In this document: positions 1-13,262 of the stretch, piece after piece | How the letters are laid out: every line of letters starts with the position of its first letter | How positions within the stretch are numbered: the stretch's first letter is position 1 | Origin: Tachypleus tridentatus | Taxonomy: Eukaryota; Arthropoda; Merostomata; Xiphosura; Limulidae | Reading direction: 5' to 3' | Length of the DNA stretch: 64,000 nucleotides | Assembly: GCF_004210375.1 (NCBI RefSeq) | Contig: NC_134830.1 | Location: forward strand, 47,621,094-47,685,093 | The notes under the pieces: model-generated | Database searches by the model: none | The model's input: the letters and a program-made list of their open reading frames with translations, nothing else | Told to the model about the DNA's origin: nothing | Position numbers and translations under genes: made by a program

Positions 1-1146
1 AGTCATTTTCAACATCTAAACTGTAAACCAATCATCTTCAATATCAAAACTCTAAACTAGTCATTTTCAACATCTAAATTCTAAACTAGTCATCTTCAAC
101 ATCAAAACACTAAACTAGTCATCTTCAACATCAAAACACTAAACTAGTCATTTTCAACATCATACTCTGAACTAATCATTTTAAATATCTGAACTGTAAA
201 CCAGTCATCTTCAACATCTAAATTTAAACTAGGTGATATTTAACATCAAAACTCTACATTTAAACTGTAAACGAATAATCTTCAGTATCTAAACCGTATT
301 CTGGTCATACTTCAACATCTCAACTTTAAACTAGTCATTTTCGACATCTAAACTGTAATCTAGTCATCTTCAACATTTAAACATTAAACTAGACATATTA
401 GATATTTAAACTGTAAACTAGTCACGTTTAACATCTAAACTGTATAGTAGTCGTATTGAACATCTAAATTCTAAATTAGTCATCTTCAACATCTAAATTT
501 TAAACTAATCATCTTCAACATCTAAGTTCTAAACTAGTCGTCTTCTAAACTTTAAATATGTCATCTTTAACATCAAAACTCTAAATTTGTAATCTTCAGC
601 ATCTAATGTGTAAACCAGTCATCTTAAACATCGAAATTCTAAACTAGTAATCATCAAGATCTAAACTTTGAAATGCTAATCTTCAACATCTAAACTGTAA
701 ACCAATAATTTTCAACATCTAAACTCTCAACTAGTCATGTTCAACATATAAATGGTAATTTGGTCATTTTCAACTTTTAAACTTTAAACTAGTCATTTTG
801 ACATCTAAACTGTACCCTAGTTATCTTCAACATCTAAACTTTAAACTAGTCATTTTCATTTTCTAAACTATAAAGTCGTTATCTTCAACATCTAATCTCT
901 AAACTAGTCATCTTTAACATGCAGACTCTAAGCTAGTCGTATTCAACTTCTAAATTCAAAACTAGTCGTGTCCAACATTTCAGTTTTAAACTAGTCATCT
1001 TCAACATCTAAACTTTAAACTAGTTATTTCAACATCTAATCTTTAAACTAGTCAATTTCAACATCTAAACTTTTATCTATTCATCTTCAACATCTAAACT
1101 GTAAACTAGTGATCTTCAATATCTAAATCCTAAACTATTCGTCTTC
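1..1146. repeat. Minisatellite array, ~29-30 bp unit
   Basis: Diverged tandem copies of a unit with the core CATCTTCAACATCTAAACT followed by a variable ACTAGT-like spacer. The array runs off the left edge of the window. No coding potential is visible. Confidence 0.9.
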
Positions 1147-1617
1147 AATAAAGCATTATTTGCATCCGCTGTCTTTGTCACATAAAGTTTAAATTAGCCT
1201 TCTCTCTGTACGTGGTTCAGAGTCTGGTTACCCAGTGTTAGCTGTTTCTGCTTAAGGCTACATATCTGTAAAGATGGTTCAGTATTGGTTATCTAGTGTT
1301 AGCTGGAAACTACATGTCGCTAAACATTGTTGAGGTTTGGCTATCTGATGATAGCTTGTTCTGAAAGAGACTACATGTCTGTGAACATTGTTTAGAGTTT
1401 GCCACACATTCTCGACTCTTAAATTTTTAAGCACACCCTATATTCTGAAATATGCTTAATGGTTTTAAACTTTATGTTGGAATATACTTTAAGAACGTAA
1501 CTAAATGTTTGTAATTGGTATTAAGCAAATCTATTCACTGGAAGTGAAATAGAAAATATATGCGAGATAAGTGAAAGATTCTAAAATTTACTTTTCCTAA
1601 AACAATTTGGTACATAC
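1147..1617. other. Short ~75-bp repeat (about 3 copies) and presumed desaturase intron
   Basis: Around 1195-1420 three diverged copies share GTTAGCTG/GATAGCTTG and CTACATGTCTGTGAACATTG-like segments. The rest is AT-rich unique sequence. If the exon at 1618-1798 is real, this stretch is the start of its downstream intron on the minus strand. Confidence 0.5.
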
Positions 1618-1798
1618 CAAAAAGCCACAATCCTACAGGTATTTGGAAAAAGGCTATCTGAGCTCCAAACATTGCTATCACATGCAGAACTCCAAAAATT
1701 ATAACGTTTCTCCAAACAACAGGTAATGAATTTGAAGTCATTTTTAACTTTGTCGTTGGCATCATAACACAAGCTGAGATTTGATGAGGTGGCATCAT
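1618..1798 (-). CDS. Acyl-CoA delta-9 desaturase-like first coding exon (partial gene)
   Basis: The minus-strand reading contains VVWRNVIIFGVLHVIAMFGA followed by a hydrophobic stretch ending VGLWLF. This resembles the conserved start of the first membrane domain of membrane-bound stearoyl/acyl-CoA delta-9 desaturases (the xVWRNVI..LLHxxALYG signature). These ER enzymes introduce the first double bond into fatty acyl-CoA. A good donor, GTATGTAC, follows at 1617 and would leave a phase-1 exon of 60 codons starting at the ATG at 1798. The catalytic histidine boxes lie in later exons, which would be to the left of this window. One oddity: a second open frame on the same strand (about 1640-1889) supplies a hydrophilic, Asp/Asn-rich N-terminus, so either the N-terminus given here is too short or the copy carries a frameshift. 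Recognition rests on about 35 residues. Confidence 0.5.
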
Positions 1799-2572
1799 TC
1801 AGGTGTTTATCCTGTTGATCAACAGAGACCATGAATATCGTAACATCAGACTTTACTATGTTCAATATGAGAGACAACAGGCATCTCACAATAGCTGCTA
1901 TTAAATAGCTGGGTAAAACAATAAAGACTGGAACATCTTAAAGATAACCGTGAACAAAAATATAACACGTATTTCTATAAATACTCAACTGAATTGAGTC
2001 ACGTGATGCCACGTAGAGAATACTGAGCAAGATTTATCGACGTTATTACAGATAATCATATACACAGATAAACTGGTAAAACCAAAAAAACAAACAAACC
2101 TAGGTTTAATTGTATAACTAGGAAAACCAGATTTAAGGTAATAATTCAACTTATAAACTTCTTTTATAAACAAAAAGAAACCGAAACAAATATCAATTAA
2201 AAAAAAACACGATACCGATACACTAATTGAAAGGATCCCAAGGTACAATCTGTAATGTGGGATATAAAATATACCCTTGTTTTGCAGGTGTCTGCATGTT
2301 GGACACATATTGCGATAGGTATACATCGTCTATAAACCTTAACCTTCGTTCGCCAGTCTCATATAAAGGAAGGAAATAAAGAAATAGCAATAGAAATTTA
2401 AAAAAAAAATCAATAATAGTAATTAGTAGGGCAATATGTGGGTACTCAAGCCCACAACGTCCCACATCTATATCATCCTTCACTGCCTGCTGACAGTTGA
2501 GGGAAGGTGACTGCTCTCCAAAGTAAATAAAAATAGGGTACTACCATTTCGGAGTAAGTACGTTAAATAAAC
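1799..2572. other. AT-rich unique sequence, possible 5' flank of the desaturase-like exon
   Basis: No recognisable gene or element. A hydrophilic minus-strand reading with its own ATG at about 1829 continues upstream of the desaturase-like exon but in another frame. The rest is AT-rich and has only short random ORFs. Confidence 0.4.
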
Positions 2573-2940
2573 TTAAAGAAACATATGGTAGTTCCTTATA
2601 GATAAAAAGAGTGGAAAGATATGGTAGTTCCTTATAGATAAAAATAATGGAAACATATGGTAGTTCCTTATAGATAAAAAGAGTGAAAACATATGGTAGT
2701 TTTTTAAAGATAAAAAGAATGGAAACATATGGTAGTTCCTTATAAATAAAAAGAGTGGAAACATATGGTAGTTCCTTATAGATAAAAAGAGTGGAAACAT
2801 ATGGTAGTTCCTTATAGATAAAAAGAGTGGAAACATATGGTAGTTCCTTATAGATAGAAAGAGTGGAAACATATGGTAGTTCCTTATAGATAGAAAGAGT
2901 GGAAGCATATGGTAGTTCCTTATAGATAGAAAGAGTGGAC
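2573..2940. repeat. Homogeneous 36-bp minisatellite, about 10 copies
   Basis: The core ACATATGGTAGTTCCTTATA recurs every 36 bp with few substitutions. Because 36 is a multiple of three, long repetitive ORFs appear in two minus-strand frames (12-residue periodicity). These are by-products of the array, not a gene. Confidence 0.95.
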
Positions 2941-3497
2941 ATAATTTTCTAGATTGAAGAGAAAGTAACTGACTGTTTTTTTTTGTGCTACCGAAATGGA
3001 TTTCTCTTTATTATCATTTTCTGAGAACAAAGTGGTACTACTAATGCATTATTTTTTTTTAAACACAATAAATACCTTATAATATATGCACAGTTTAATC
3101 CACTTTTCATTAAATGTGATGTCGTTGTCAGTTCTGCATTCAGTATATTTTCTATACTGTATCTCGGAGCATGCGTGGAAGTTCTGTATATATAAATTAT
3201 TAACTTCCTGGGTGTAGTTAATAGCCTCTAAGAAGTAAAAGAAATCAACGTACAACAAACTTATTGTAACGTTTCACAATATAATAAATAAACACCAAAA
3301 CATGAAGTTATTTCATGTGATTAATTATTTCCAATTATCAGAGCCAATAAAATGATTTGATAAATCCAAAATTATGTTTAAAGAGTGAACAGTGATTTAG
3401 CAGAGTTTATAAACCTGAAATTAATTGTTTCTAATCCTGAAACTGTTACGAACTCACTGTTCTACATCATTTTCATCGTTCCATAAATAAACACTGT
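2941..3497. other. AT-rich unique sequence
   Basis: No recognisable gene, RNA or element between the 36-bp array and the SINE that follows. Confidence 0.5.
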
Positions 3498-3772
3498 TTA
3501 TTTGTTTTTTGAAATTCGCGCAAAGCTACTCTAGCGCTATCTGGGCTAGCAGTCCCTAACTTAGCAGAGTAAGACTAGAGGGAAGGCAGCTAATCACCAC
3601 CACCCACAGCCACCTCTTGGACTTCTCTCTCACCAACGAATACTGGGATTTACCGTAACATTATAACGCCCCCACGGCTGAAAGAGCGAGCATGTTTGGT
3701 GCGACCAGGGTTTGAACCCGCGACCTCAGATTACGATTCAAACGCCTTAAACCAACTGGCAATGCCAGGCCA
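3498..3772 (-). mobile_element. tRNA-derived SINE, family A
   Basis: Read on the minus strand: a tRNA-like head with a box B-like GGTTCGAA-type motif near 3715, then the family body (GGGGGCGTTATAATG, GGTGATTAGCTGCC) and the tail GCTTTGCGCGAATTTC followed by an A/C-rich end. It is near full length and moderately diverged. The flanking duplication is unclear. Confidence 0.85.
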
Positions 3773-4062
3773 CATTGTTTTTAAAAATTGAATTAAAACG
3801 TCAATAACTCATTGTAAGCTATCAAGTCAACACCAACAAGTGTGATATTTGTTTATTTTATATTGTCATTTCTGACAAATACTGATATATTTCAATATAA
3901 CTAATAATAAGATCAAGTTGTCAAAACATTGTTCCGGCACAATAACATTCTCCTCATCATAATACCAGCTGGCTCAAAACTTAAATTATATAGAAAGTTC
4001 GATCCTTGTTATCAAATCAAAACAAGAAAACAATCAATCAAATATTACGATTTAGCACGATA
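3773..4062. other. AT-rich unique spacer
   Basis: No recognisable feature between the SINE and the 23-bp array. Confidence 0.5.
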
Positions 4063-6925
4063 AACTATTGCGATGTATCATAATATATAATTACGAAATA
4101 TCACTATAAACTATTAGGATGTGTCACTATGAACTATTCAAAAGTATTACTACAAACTATAACCATGTATCACTATAAACTATAAATTATTGACGTATCA
4201 CTATAAACTATAAATTATTGACGTATCACTATAAACTATAAATTATTGACGTATCACTATAAACTATTTGAATGTATCACTATAAAACATTTGGATGTAT
4301 CAGTATAAATTATTACAATGTATCACTATAAACTATTAGCGTGTATCACTATAACTTATTAATGTGTCAATATAAAATATTAGAATGTATCACTATCAAT
4401 TATTACGATATATCACTATAAGCTATTAGGATGTATCACTAAAAATTATTGATGTATTACTATAAACTATTACGATGTATCACTATAAACTATTATGATG
4501 AATCGCTATAAACTATTACGAATTATCATTATAAACTATTACCATGAATCACTCTAAACTATTATGAGGTATCACTATAAATTATTATGATGAATCACTA
4601 CAAACTACAATGATGTATCACTACCAACTATTACGATGTATCACTAAAAACTATTTCGATGTATCACTATAAATTATAACGATGTATCACTATGAACTAT
4701 AAGGGTGTATCACTATAAACTATTACCTTGTGTCAGTATAAACTATTACGATGTATGACTAGAAACTATTACGATATATCAGTAAAAACTATTACGATGT
4801 ATCACTGTCAATTGATACGATGTATCATTATGAACTTTTAGGATGTATCACTATAAATTATTAATATGTATTACTATACATTATGGATGTATCACTGCAA
4901 CTATTACGATTTAACACTATAAAATATAGCGATGTATCACTATAAAATATTACCATGTATTAGTATAAACTATTACGATATATCATTATGAACTAATACG
5001 ATGTATCACTATAAACTATTATGGTGTATCACTATACATTATTGATGTATCACTATAAAGTATTACGATGAATCACTATAAACTATTACGATGTATCACT
5101 AAAAACTATTACCATGTATCACTACAAACTATACCGATGTATCACTATAAATTATTATGGTGTATCACTACAAACTATAAAGATGTATCACTAGAAACTA
5201 TTACCACGTATCACTACAAACTATACCGATGTATCACTATAAATTATTATGGTGTATCACTACAAACTATAAAGATGTATCACTAGAAACTATTACGATG
5301 TATCACTAAAAACTGTTACAATGTATCACCACAAACTATTATGATGTATCACTACGATCTATTACCACGTATCACTATAAACTATTAGCATGTACCACTA
5401 TAAATCATTACGATGAATCGCTATAAATTATTACGATGTATCAGTACAAATTATAATTATGTGGCAGTAGAAACTATTACGATGGTTCATAATAAACTAT
5501 TACGATGTATCACTATAAACTGTTAGGATGTATCACTATAAATTATTAATATGTATTACTATGAATTATGGATGTATCACTGTAAACTATTACCATGCAT
5601 CAGTATAAACTATTTCGATGTATCACTATGAACTAATACGATGTATCACTACAAACTATTACGATGTATCACTATAAACTATTATGGTGTATCAGTATAA
5701 ACTATTATGATGTATCACTACAAACTATTACGATGTATCACTATAAACTATTAGGATGTATTAATAACAGTTATTGATGTATCACTCGAAACTATTATGA
5801 TCTATCGCTATAATATATTAAGATCTATCACTATAAACTATTAGGATGGCTCATTAAAAGCAATTATGATGTAGCACTATAAATTACTATGACATCACTA
5901 TAAATTCTTATGATATAACACTATAAACAATTATGATGTATCACTATAAACAATAAAAATGTATCACTATAAATTATTGATTTATCACTATAAACTATAA
6001 CGTATATCACTATCAACTATTGTGATGTATCAATATAAACTATTAGGATGTATGACTATAAGTTATTGACGCATTACTATCAACTATTTGGCTGTATCAA
6101 TACAAACTATTACGATATATCACTATGAACTATTATGATGTATCACTCGAAACTTACGATATGTCACTATCAACCATCACGATCTATCGCTATAAACTAT
6201 TACGATCTATCACTACAAATTATTACGATGTATCATTACAAATTATTACGATGTATCATTACAAATTATTACGATGTATCACTATAAATTATTGATATAT
6301 CGTTAAAAACTTTTCCGAAGTATCACTCTACATTATTAGGATGTATCACTATAAACTGTTACAATGTATCACTTAAGATTATTATGATGTATCACTATAA
6401 ACTATTATGCTGTATCACTATAAACTATTATGCTGTATCACTATCTATTATTGATGTGTCACTATCTATTATTGATGTGTCACTATAAACTGTTAAGATG
6501 TATCACTATAAACTATTAGGATATATCATTATAAAGTATTACGATGTATCACTAAAAATTATTAAGATGTATCATTACAAATTATTACGATGTATCACTA
6601 TAAATATTTGTGATGTATCACTATAAATATTTGTGATGTATCACTATAAATTATTGATATATCGCTAAAAACTTTTCCGAAGTATCACTCTAAATTATTA
6701 TGATGTATCACTATAAACTATTAGGATATATCATTACAAACTATTTCTATGTATCACTATAAACTATTAGGATTTATCACTATAAACTAGTAGAATGTAT
6801 TACTATAACTTATTACGATATATCACTATAAACTGTTATGATTTATCACTATACATTATTGATGTATTACTGTTAACTATCTGGATGTATCGCTATAAAC
6901 TATTATGATATATCACTATACAATA
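4063..6925. repeat. Large 23-bp minisatellite array, roughly 120 units
   Basis: Diverged tandem copies of a unit with the core GTATCACTATAAACTATTA. Local higher-order structure is visible: a block of four units beginning at 5112 is repeated 92 bp later at 5204 almost exactly. Short ORFs inside (for example 5068-5286) are translations of the repeat. Confidence 0.95.
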
Positions 6926-6929
6926 TTAC

Positions 6930-9455
6930 GAAGTAGCTTACCTTAACATTGATCAATGCAAAACCTTTGTTAATATCTTCGTTAATGGCTCTTGTTACAA
7001 GTCAGTGTTGAGGATATCTTAACATTGGCCGATGCACACTCTTTTTAATATCTTGAATGCTGTGTTTTCTTACAAGCCAGTGTTGAGGATACCTTAACAT
7101 TGATTGAAGTAAACTTGTTGTTAATGTTTGATTACTGACTTTAGTTACAAGTCAGTGTTGAGGTTTCCTTAAATTGATCGATGTAAACTCTTTGTTAATG
7201 TCTTCACTACTGACTATTGTTACAAGTCAGTGTTTAGGATATGTTAACAATGATTGATGTTACACACTTTGTTAATATGTTGATTACTGACTTTTGTAAC
7301 GAATCAGTTTTGAGGATACTTTAATATTAATCGACGTAAACTATTTGTTAATTTCTTGATTATTGATTTTTGTTAAAAGTCAGAATTGAGGATGCCTTAA
7401 CTTTGATCGAAGTATACTCCATGTTATTGTCTTGATTAATGTCTTTTATTACAAGTCAGTGTTGAGGATCGAAGTAAACTCTTTCTAATTGTCTTGATTA
7501 CTTACTTTTCTTACAAGGCAGTGTTGAGGGTACCTTAACATTAATCGAAGTAAACTCTTTTTCAATGTCTTTATTACGGATTTTCAAAGCCCGCCGCTAG
7601 TACAGCGGTATGTCTTTCGCTAAAATCAGGGATTCGATTCCCCTCGGTGGGGTCAGCAGGTAGCCCGATGTGGCTTTGCTATAAGAAAACACACACACGG
7701 ATTTTTAATACAACTCAGCGTTGAGGATACCTTAACATTGATCAATGTAAACTCCATGTCAGTGTCTTGATTACTGACTTTTGTTACATGTCGTGGTGAG
7801 GATATTTTAACATTGATCGATATAAACTCTTTGTTAGTATCTTGATTACTGACAGTAGTTACAAGTCAGTGTTGAGGAACCTTAACATTGATCTAAGTAA
7901 ACTCTTTTTTAATATCTTGATTACTGGACTATTGTTATAAGTCAGTGTTCAGGATATTTTAACACTTATCAATGTAAAGTCCATATTCACGTCTTGATTA
8001 CTCACTTTTTTTTTTTTTACAAAACAGTTTTCAGGGTCCCTTAACATTTATCGATCTAAACTCCATGTCAGTTTCTTGATTCCTGACTTTTGTTACAAGT
8101 CGTGTTGAGGATACCTCAGTATTGATCGATGTGATCTCTTTGTTAATGTTCTGATTACTGTCTTTTGTTACAACTCTGTGTTGAGGATACCTTAATATTT
8201 ATCGATGTAAGCTCCATGTCAGTGTCTTGATTACTGACTTTTGTTACAAGTTAGTGTTGAAGATACCTTAACAGTGATCAAGGTAAGATTTTTTTTAATT
8301 TCTTGGTTACTGAACTTTGTTACAAATCAGTGTTGGAGACACCTTAACATTGATCGGTGTAAACTCGTTGTTGATTTCTTGATTACTGAATTTTGTTACA
8401 ACTCATTGTTCAGTATTGCTTAACATTAATCGAAGTATTTTTTAATACTTTTAATATTTTAATGTTTTGATTATTGACTTTTTTTAGAAGACAGTTTTGA
8501 GGATACTTTAATATTTATCAAAGCAAACTATTTTTCTTGATGTCTCGTTTACTGACTTTTGATACAAGTCAGTGTTGAGGAAACCTTAAAATTGATCGAT
8601 GAAAAGTCCATGGTAAACTCTTGACTATTGACTTTTGTTACAAGTCAGTGTTGAGGATACCTTAACATTTATCTATGTAAACTCCACAGTAATATCTTGA
8701 TTACTGAAATTTATTACAAGTCAGTGTTGAGGATACCTTGATTTTGATCGAGGTAAACTCCATGTTCATGTCTTAATTACAGACTTTTGTTACAAGTCAA
8801 TGTTGAGGATATCTTAACATTGATTGATGTAAACTTTTTTAATGTCTTGATTACAGACCTTTCTTACAAGTCAGTGTTGATGATACCTTAACATTGATCG
8901 ATGCAAACTGTTTGTTAATGTCTTGATTACTGATCTGTTGTTATAAGTCAGTGTTTAGGATAACTTAACACTTAGCGATTTAAACTTCGTGTTAATATTT
9001 ATTACTGACTTTTGTAACAAGTCAGGGTTAATATAGCTTAACATTGATCGATGTAAATTCCATGTTAATGTCTTGATTACTGACTTTTCTTACAAGTCAG
9101 TGTTGAGGATACCTTAACATTTATCGAAATAAACTCTTTTTTAATGTCTTGATTACTGCTCCATTGTTATAAGTCAGTGTTCAGAATAACTTAACACTTA
9201 TCAATGTAAGCTCCATGTCAATGTATTGATTACTGACTTTTGTTAGAAGTCGTGTTGAGGATATTATGACATTGATCGATGTAAACTATTTATTCATGTC
9301 TTGATTACTGGCTTTTTTTTACAAGTCGATATTGAGGATACCTAAACAATAATCAAAGTAAACTCTTTGTTAATGTCTCTATTACTGATATTTGTAACAA
9401 CTGAGTGTTGAAGATACCTTAACATTGATAGATGTAAACTCCATGTTAATGTCTC
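6930..9455. repeat. ~76-bp minisatellite array, about 33 units
   Basis: The unit contains TTACAAGTCAGTGTTGAGGA, then CCTTAACATTGATCGATG and CTTGATTACTGAC. It directly follows the 23-bp array and is interrupted at 7585-7696 by a short SINE. Units differ by substitutions and small indels. Confidence 0.93.
7585..7696 (+). mobile_element. Short tRNA-derived SINE (family C) with target-site duplication
   Basis: A tRNA-like head (AGTACAGCGGTATGTC, then GGATTCGATTCCC as box B) is followed by a short tail (GTGGCTTTGCTATAAGAAAA) and an ACACAC end. It is flanked by the 9-bp direct repeat ACGGATTTT at 7576-7584 and 7697-7705. The duplicated sequence belongs to the 76-bp unit, so the insertion came after the array existed. 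Confidence 0.85.
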
Positions 9456-10059
9456 GTTTTAGTAATTTGTTTACGTTATTTGGTTGATGAACCTGAATCA
9501 ATTAAATTTACAATTTAGGCTTTCACCGCTAGGAGGCGAGCGTAGTTGAACTAGTCTTCAGGGGTAAAAATTCTGCTCTTTACTGTCCTTACAAGTATAG
9601 TTATGACCTGAAGTGTTTATATATATATGTATATTTATGTATTGAGTGTCAAATTTACCTAGATCCTCTGGCGGTACCAGTGTTATGAAATCAGAGAACC
9701 TGTGTTAAATATTACTAGGATGCAATAAGTGTCATGGTAACAGTAACATTTTACATGTGGATTTTTCTGAGAAGCAAATCATGTTGTATGGATCAATATT
9801 GTCGATGTTCGTGTCTTCTCTTATTACAGAGAAGATTTTGGATCCTCGTAAGTGTTTCATGTTATGGCTCAAAGAACGTTTTGTGGTCTTGCTGTTTCAA
9901 ATGTCATGGTAAAGATATCAATGTGTCACTTTGCTGCTTCATGACTGGGTATTTGGGGTTATACATTTCAAAAGACTGAAAGATGAGAAAAACGTTTAAG
10001 ACAAATTTTCAGGTAGACTTGACGTAAGTGTAAAAATAGTTAATTCTTATTACCTTCTA
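9456..10059. other. Unique sequence, no recognised gene
   Basis: It contains a Cys-rich ORF of 81 codons at 9734-9979 with no family I recognise, no splice context and no neighbouring coding signal. It is more likely chance than a gene. Confidence 0.45.
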
Positions 10060-10605
10060 TATAATGACCCCATATAACAACGTATCTCCATATAACTAAC
10101 CTATAAAACCAGATAACTTGATAAAAGTAATTTATAAAATAATATAATTACTATATATTAATTTTATGTAACTCTAGATAGTTAATCTATATAACTACGA
10201 AACTCTATATGGCCAATCTATATAACTACGTAACTCTCTATATAATCTATATAACTATGTGATTCCATATACATAATCTGTATAACTATGTAACTCTATA
10301 TAGCTAATCTATATAAATGTGATTCCATATACATAATCTATATAGCTATGTAACTCTATATAGATAATGCATATAACTACGTAATTCTATATACATAACT
10401 TATATAACTATATAAATCTGTATAACTGATCTCTATAACCATGTAACTCAATATAGCTAATCTATATAACTATGTAACTCTATATAGCTAATATCTATAG
10501 CTGTATATATATATAGCTAATCTATATAGCTATGTAACTCTATATAGCTAATATCTATAGCTGTATATATATATAGCTAATCTATATAACTATGTAACTC
10601 TACAA
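10060..10605. repeat. AT-rich ~31-bp minisatellite
   Basis: Repeats of TAACTATGTAACTCTATATA with AGCTAATC spacers. A segment of about 62 bp near 10465-10585 is duplicated almost exactly, which indicates recent expansion. Confidence 0.9.
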
Positions 10606-11504
10606 AGTTTCACAAACTGGATGTGCGAACTGTTCTTACCTTCGTTGGTTGTTTCTTTCTCTCTAATCGGATTGAAAGCTGCTCTGTTTAAATGAGGACA
10701 GGCCCTATGGATATCTAGATCCTGTAGATAGTAGTATGTATAACTATATATATATATCACAAACATCTCAACAACCTCAATCGTTAAACATATTTTGCCA
10801 TTGCGATTTTCATCCTTATTGGTTGACATAGTTTTGCAAATGCAATGAAGGTCAGGCTTACGTCATCAATGAAACACTTTGATAAACCTCTCAAGGATTA
10901 GTAATGTGGCAATAAATTTCGTCAATTATGACACAGTAAACATAAAAGACGTGCGAACAGCAGCTCATAAAAATAATGATGTATCCAAGTCAAGGAACAT
11001 TGAATATTTTGTTTCATCTTAAAATACTTCAGGTATTAAAAACGAAAAAAAAAATTATAATAAGTAATTCTGCTATATCTCACATCATGAAAAAATTATT
11101 GAATATAACAGTGCCAGTGTAGGACCAGGAGTGTCTCCGTGATTAATTTGCCCGGATGATGTATCTACGAATTCAGGATTCATGTCACATTGTCACAAAA
11201 CCGCATTACGTAAATTCGGGTAGCGCCTGCACGCTACATAACATGACCAGAAATGGTGAGACAAGAGTTGGCGGGGCGTGTTGAATATTAAGGACAGTAT
11301 GTGCGGTTACATATTTTATAACTTTGAGGAAAAGGTCTAAACAGAAGTGATGGAAAAACCACTAATCCTTGTTTTTATCTAAGACAAGCAGTACAATAAC
11401 TTTTAAATCTTTAAACTGAACTGACCAAGGTGCACGAAAGATCCTTACGAGGAAACAAGAAAAAAAATGTTGAAAACACTGATATCATTTTATAAAAATG
11501 ACAA
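10606..11504. other. Unique sequence
   Basis: No recognisable gene. The 79-codon minus-strand ORF at 10590-10829 overlaps the end of the array and has no family resemblance I can name. Confidence 0.45.
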
Positions 11505-11945
11505 CAATTAATAACAATGAAAACACCTAACAACACTGATAACACTTAAGATCACTCAACAACATTAACAACAGTTAAGATCACTTAACAACATTAACAA
11601 CAGTTAAGATCACTTAACAACATGAACAACACTTAAGATCACTTAACAACAAGAACAACACTTAAGATCACTTAACAACATTAACAACACTTAAGATCAC
11701 TTAACAACATTAACAACAGTTAAGTTCACTTAACAACATTAACAACAGTTAAGATCACTTAACAACATTAACAACAGTTAAGATCACTTAACAACATGAA
11801 CAACACTTAAGATCACTTAACAACATGAACAACACTTAAGATCACTTAACATTAACAACGCTGATAACACTTAAGGACATTTAACAACACTCATAACACT
11901 TAACAATACTAATAATACTTAACAACACTGATAACACTTAACAAC
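11505..11945. repeat. 30-bp minisatellite
   Basis: Tandem copies of a unit with the core CACTTAACAACATTAACAAC and AGTTAAGAT. Central copies are nearly identical; the edges are diverged. Confidence 0.93.
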
Positions 11946-11989
11946 ATTGTCTCTTCCTTTAAACAAAACCTGTTACATAAAACAGATGT

Positions 11990-12210
11990 AATATGTTAGA
12001 CATAACATGATAGTGACAAGGTACGTTATAGATAACATGGTACTAAGTAGATATGCAGTGGAATGTTATAGATAACGCGATAGTAACTAGGTATGTAGTC
12101 GTACGTTATAAATAACATGATAGTAATTAGGTATGTAGTGGAATGTTATAGATAACATTATAGTAACTAGGTATGTAGTGAAATGTTATGAATAACATAA
12201 TAGTAACCAC
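11990..12210. repeat. ~40-bp minisatellite, about 5 copies
   Basis: The core GTTATAGATAACATGATAGT is followed by AACTAGGTATGTAGTGGAAT in each copy. It lies about 45 bp after the 30-bp array and has an unrelated unit. Confidence 0.88.
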
Positions 12211-13049
12211 CACTGGATTTGTAATGGTTACATACATCTTATTGTCACAGTATATATAATCTTGTTCATATCTTTACTTTTAATGTAATTAAGGCTAATG
12301 GAGATTTTAATAAAAAATAACTGTTTCGTTCAAAGCAAGGCTGCTCATTTTCACTAAGTGAGGTTTGATGGGGATCAAACTGGGATCTTAATGTTTAAGG
12401 TTAGCTGAGAGTCACCAGAGCAGGAAAGTTATATATTCAGGTAATATGTGTAGTCCTTCATCACCGGGATCCGTTTAACAAGTGGCTGATGTATAAAACT
12501 TAGCAATGGGAAAGATGAGTTATTATTTCTTAAAATTAGCATTTGACGAAATATATTTTACTTTGACATATCAAAACCAGTGAATGTTCATGTAATTTTT
12601 GTTCCTTGTAACATACACTATCTTGGCGTCTCTTTATGACATTATAATAGTTAAACATCAGTCTGGAAAGACAGTTGCCAAATACAGTTCATAGTTTTAC
12701 TAACAAGTTAGAGGTTTATTTTTAAGCGGAAAAATATTTCTCAAACTTGTATGAAAAATACATACTATATATAATAAATACTGAAAATGTTTTGAACACA
12801 AATGCCTAATTAAATGTTTCGTGGCATGAACACAAATCTCGAGAACTGCTTCGTATAATTTTAAAACAGATTTACTTTACTATACTGGCTGTTACTGACA
12901 TGTTTGGAATCGCTGTTTATTTTATTTAAATATAAGAGAAGAACATAAAACTTAAGTGGCACAGATTTCAGAAACGCAATTAGTAAAAACCAAATTTACT
13001 ACAGTTTTTCCCCACATTCTTCTTAATTTCTTCATTGCGTCTAGGTAAT
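12211..13049. other. AT-rich unique sequence
   Basis: No gene or element that I can support. Confidence 0.45.
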
Positions 13050-13262
13050 TCGAGGGTCGCACCACACATGCTCGCCCTTTCAGCCTTGGGGGTATTTTAA
13101 TGTGAGGGTCAATCCCACTATTCGTTGGTAAAAGAGTATCTTAAGAGTTGGTGGTGGGTGGTGATGACTAGCTTCCTTCCATCTAGTCTTACACTGCTAA
13201 ATTAGGGACGGCTAGCGCAGATAGTCCTTGAGTAGCTTTGTGCGAAATTCAAAACAAAACAC
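13050..13262 (+). mobile_element. 5'-truncated SINE, family A
   Basis: The body and tail of the family are present (CATGCTCGCCCTTTCAGCC through AGTAGCTTTGTGCGAAATTC). The tRNA-like head is lost or unrecognisable. Confidence 0.85.

Noticed and set aside
2541..2942. 133-codon minus-strand ORF with 12-residue repeats
   Set aside because: It is the translation of a 36-bp minisatellite; two overlapping frames are equally open and no flanking gene structure exists.
4063..9455. CRISPR array
   Set aside because: Units are contiguous tandem repeats without unique spacers and the DNA is animal; these are minisatellites.
9734..9979. Cys-rich 81-codon ORF as a small secreted protein
   Set aside because: The Cys residues have no regular spacing, there is no clear signal peptide with cleavage site, and the sequence is isolated between arrays.
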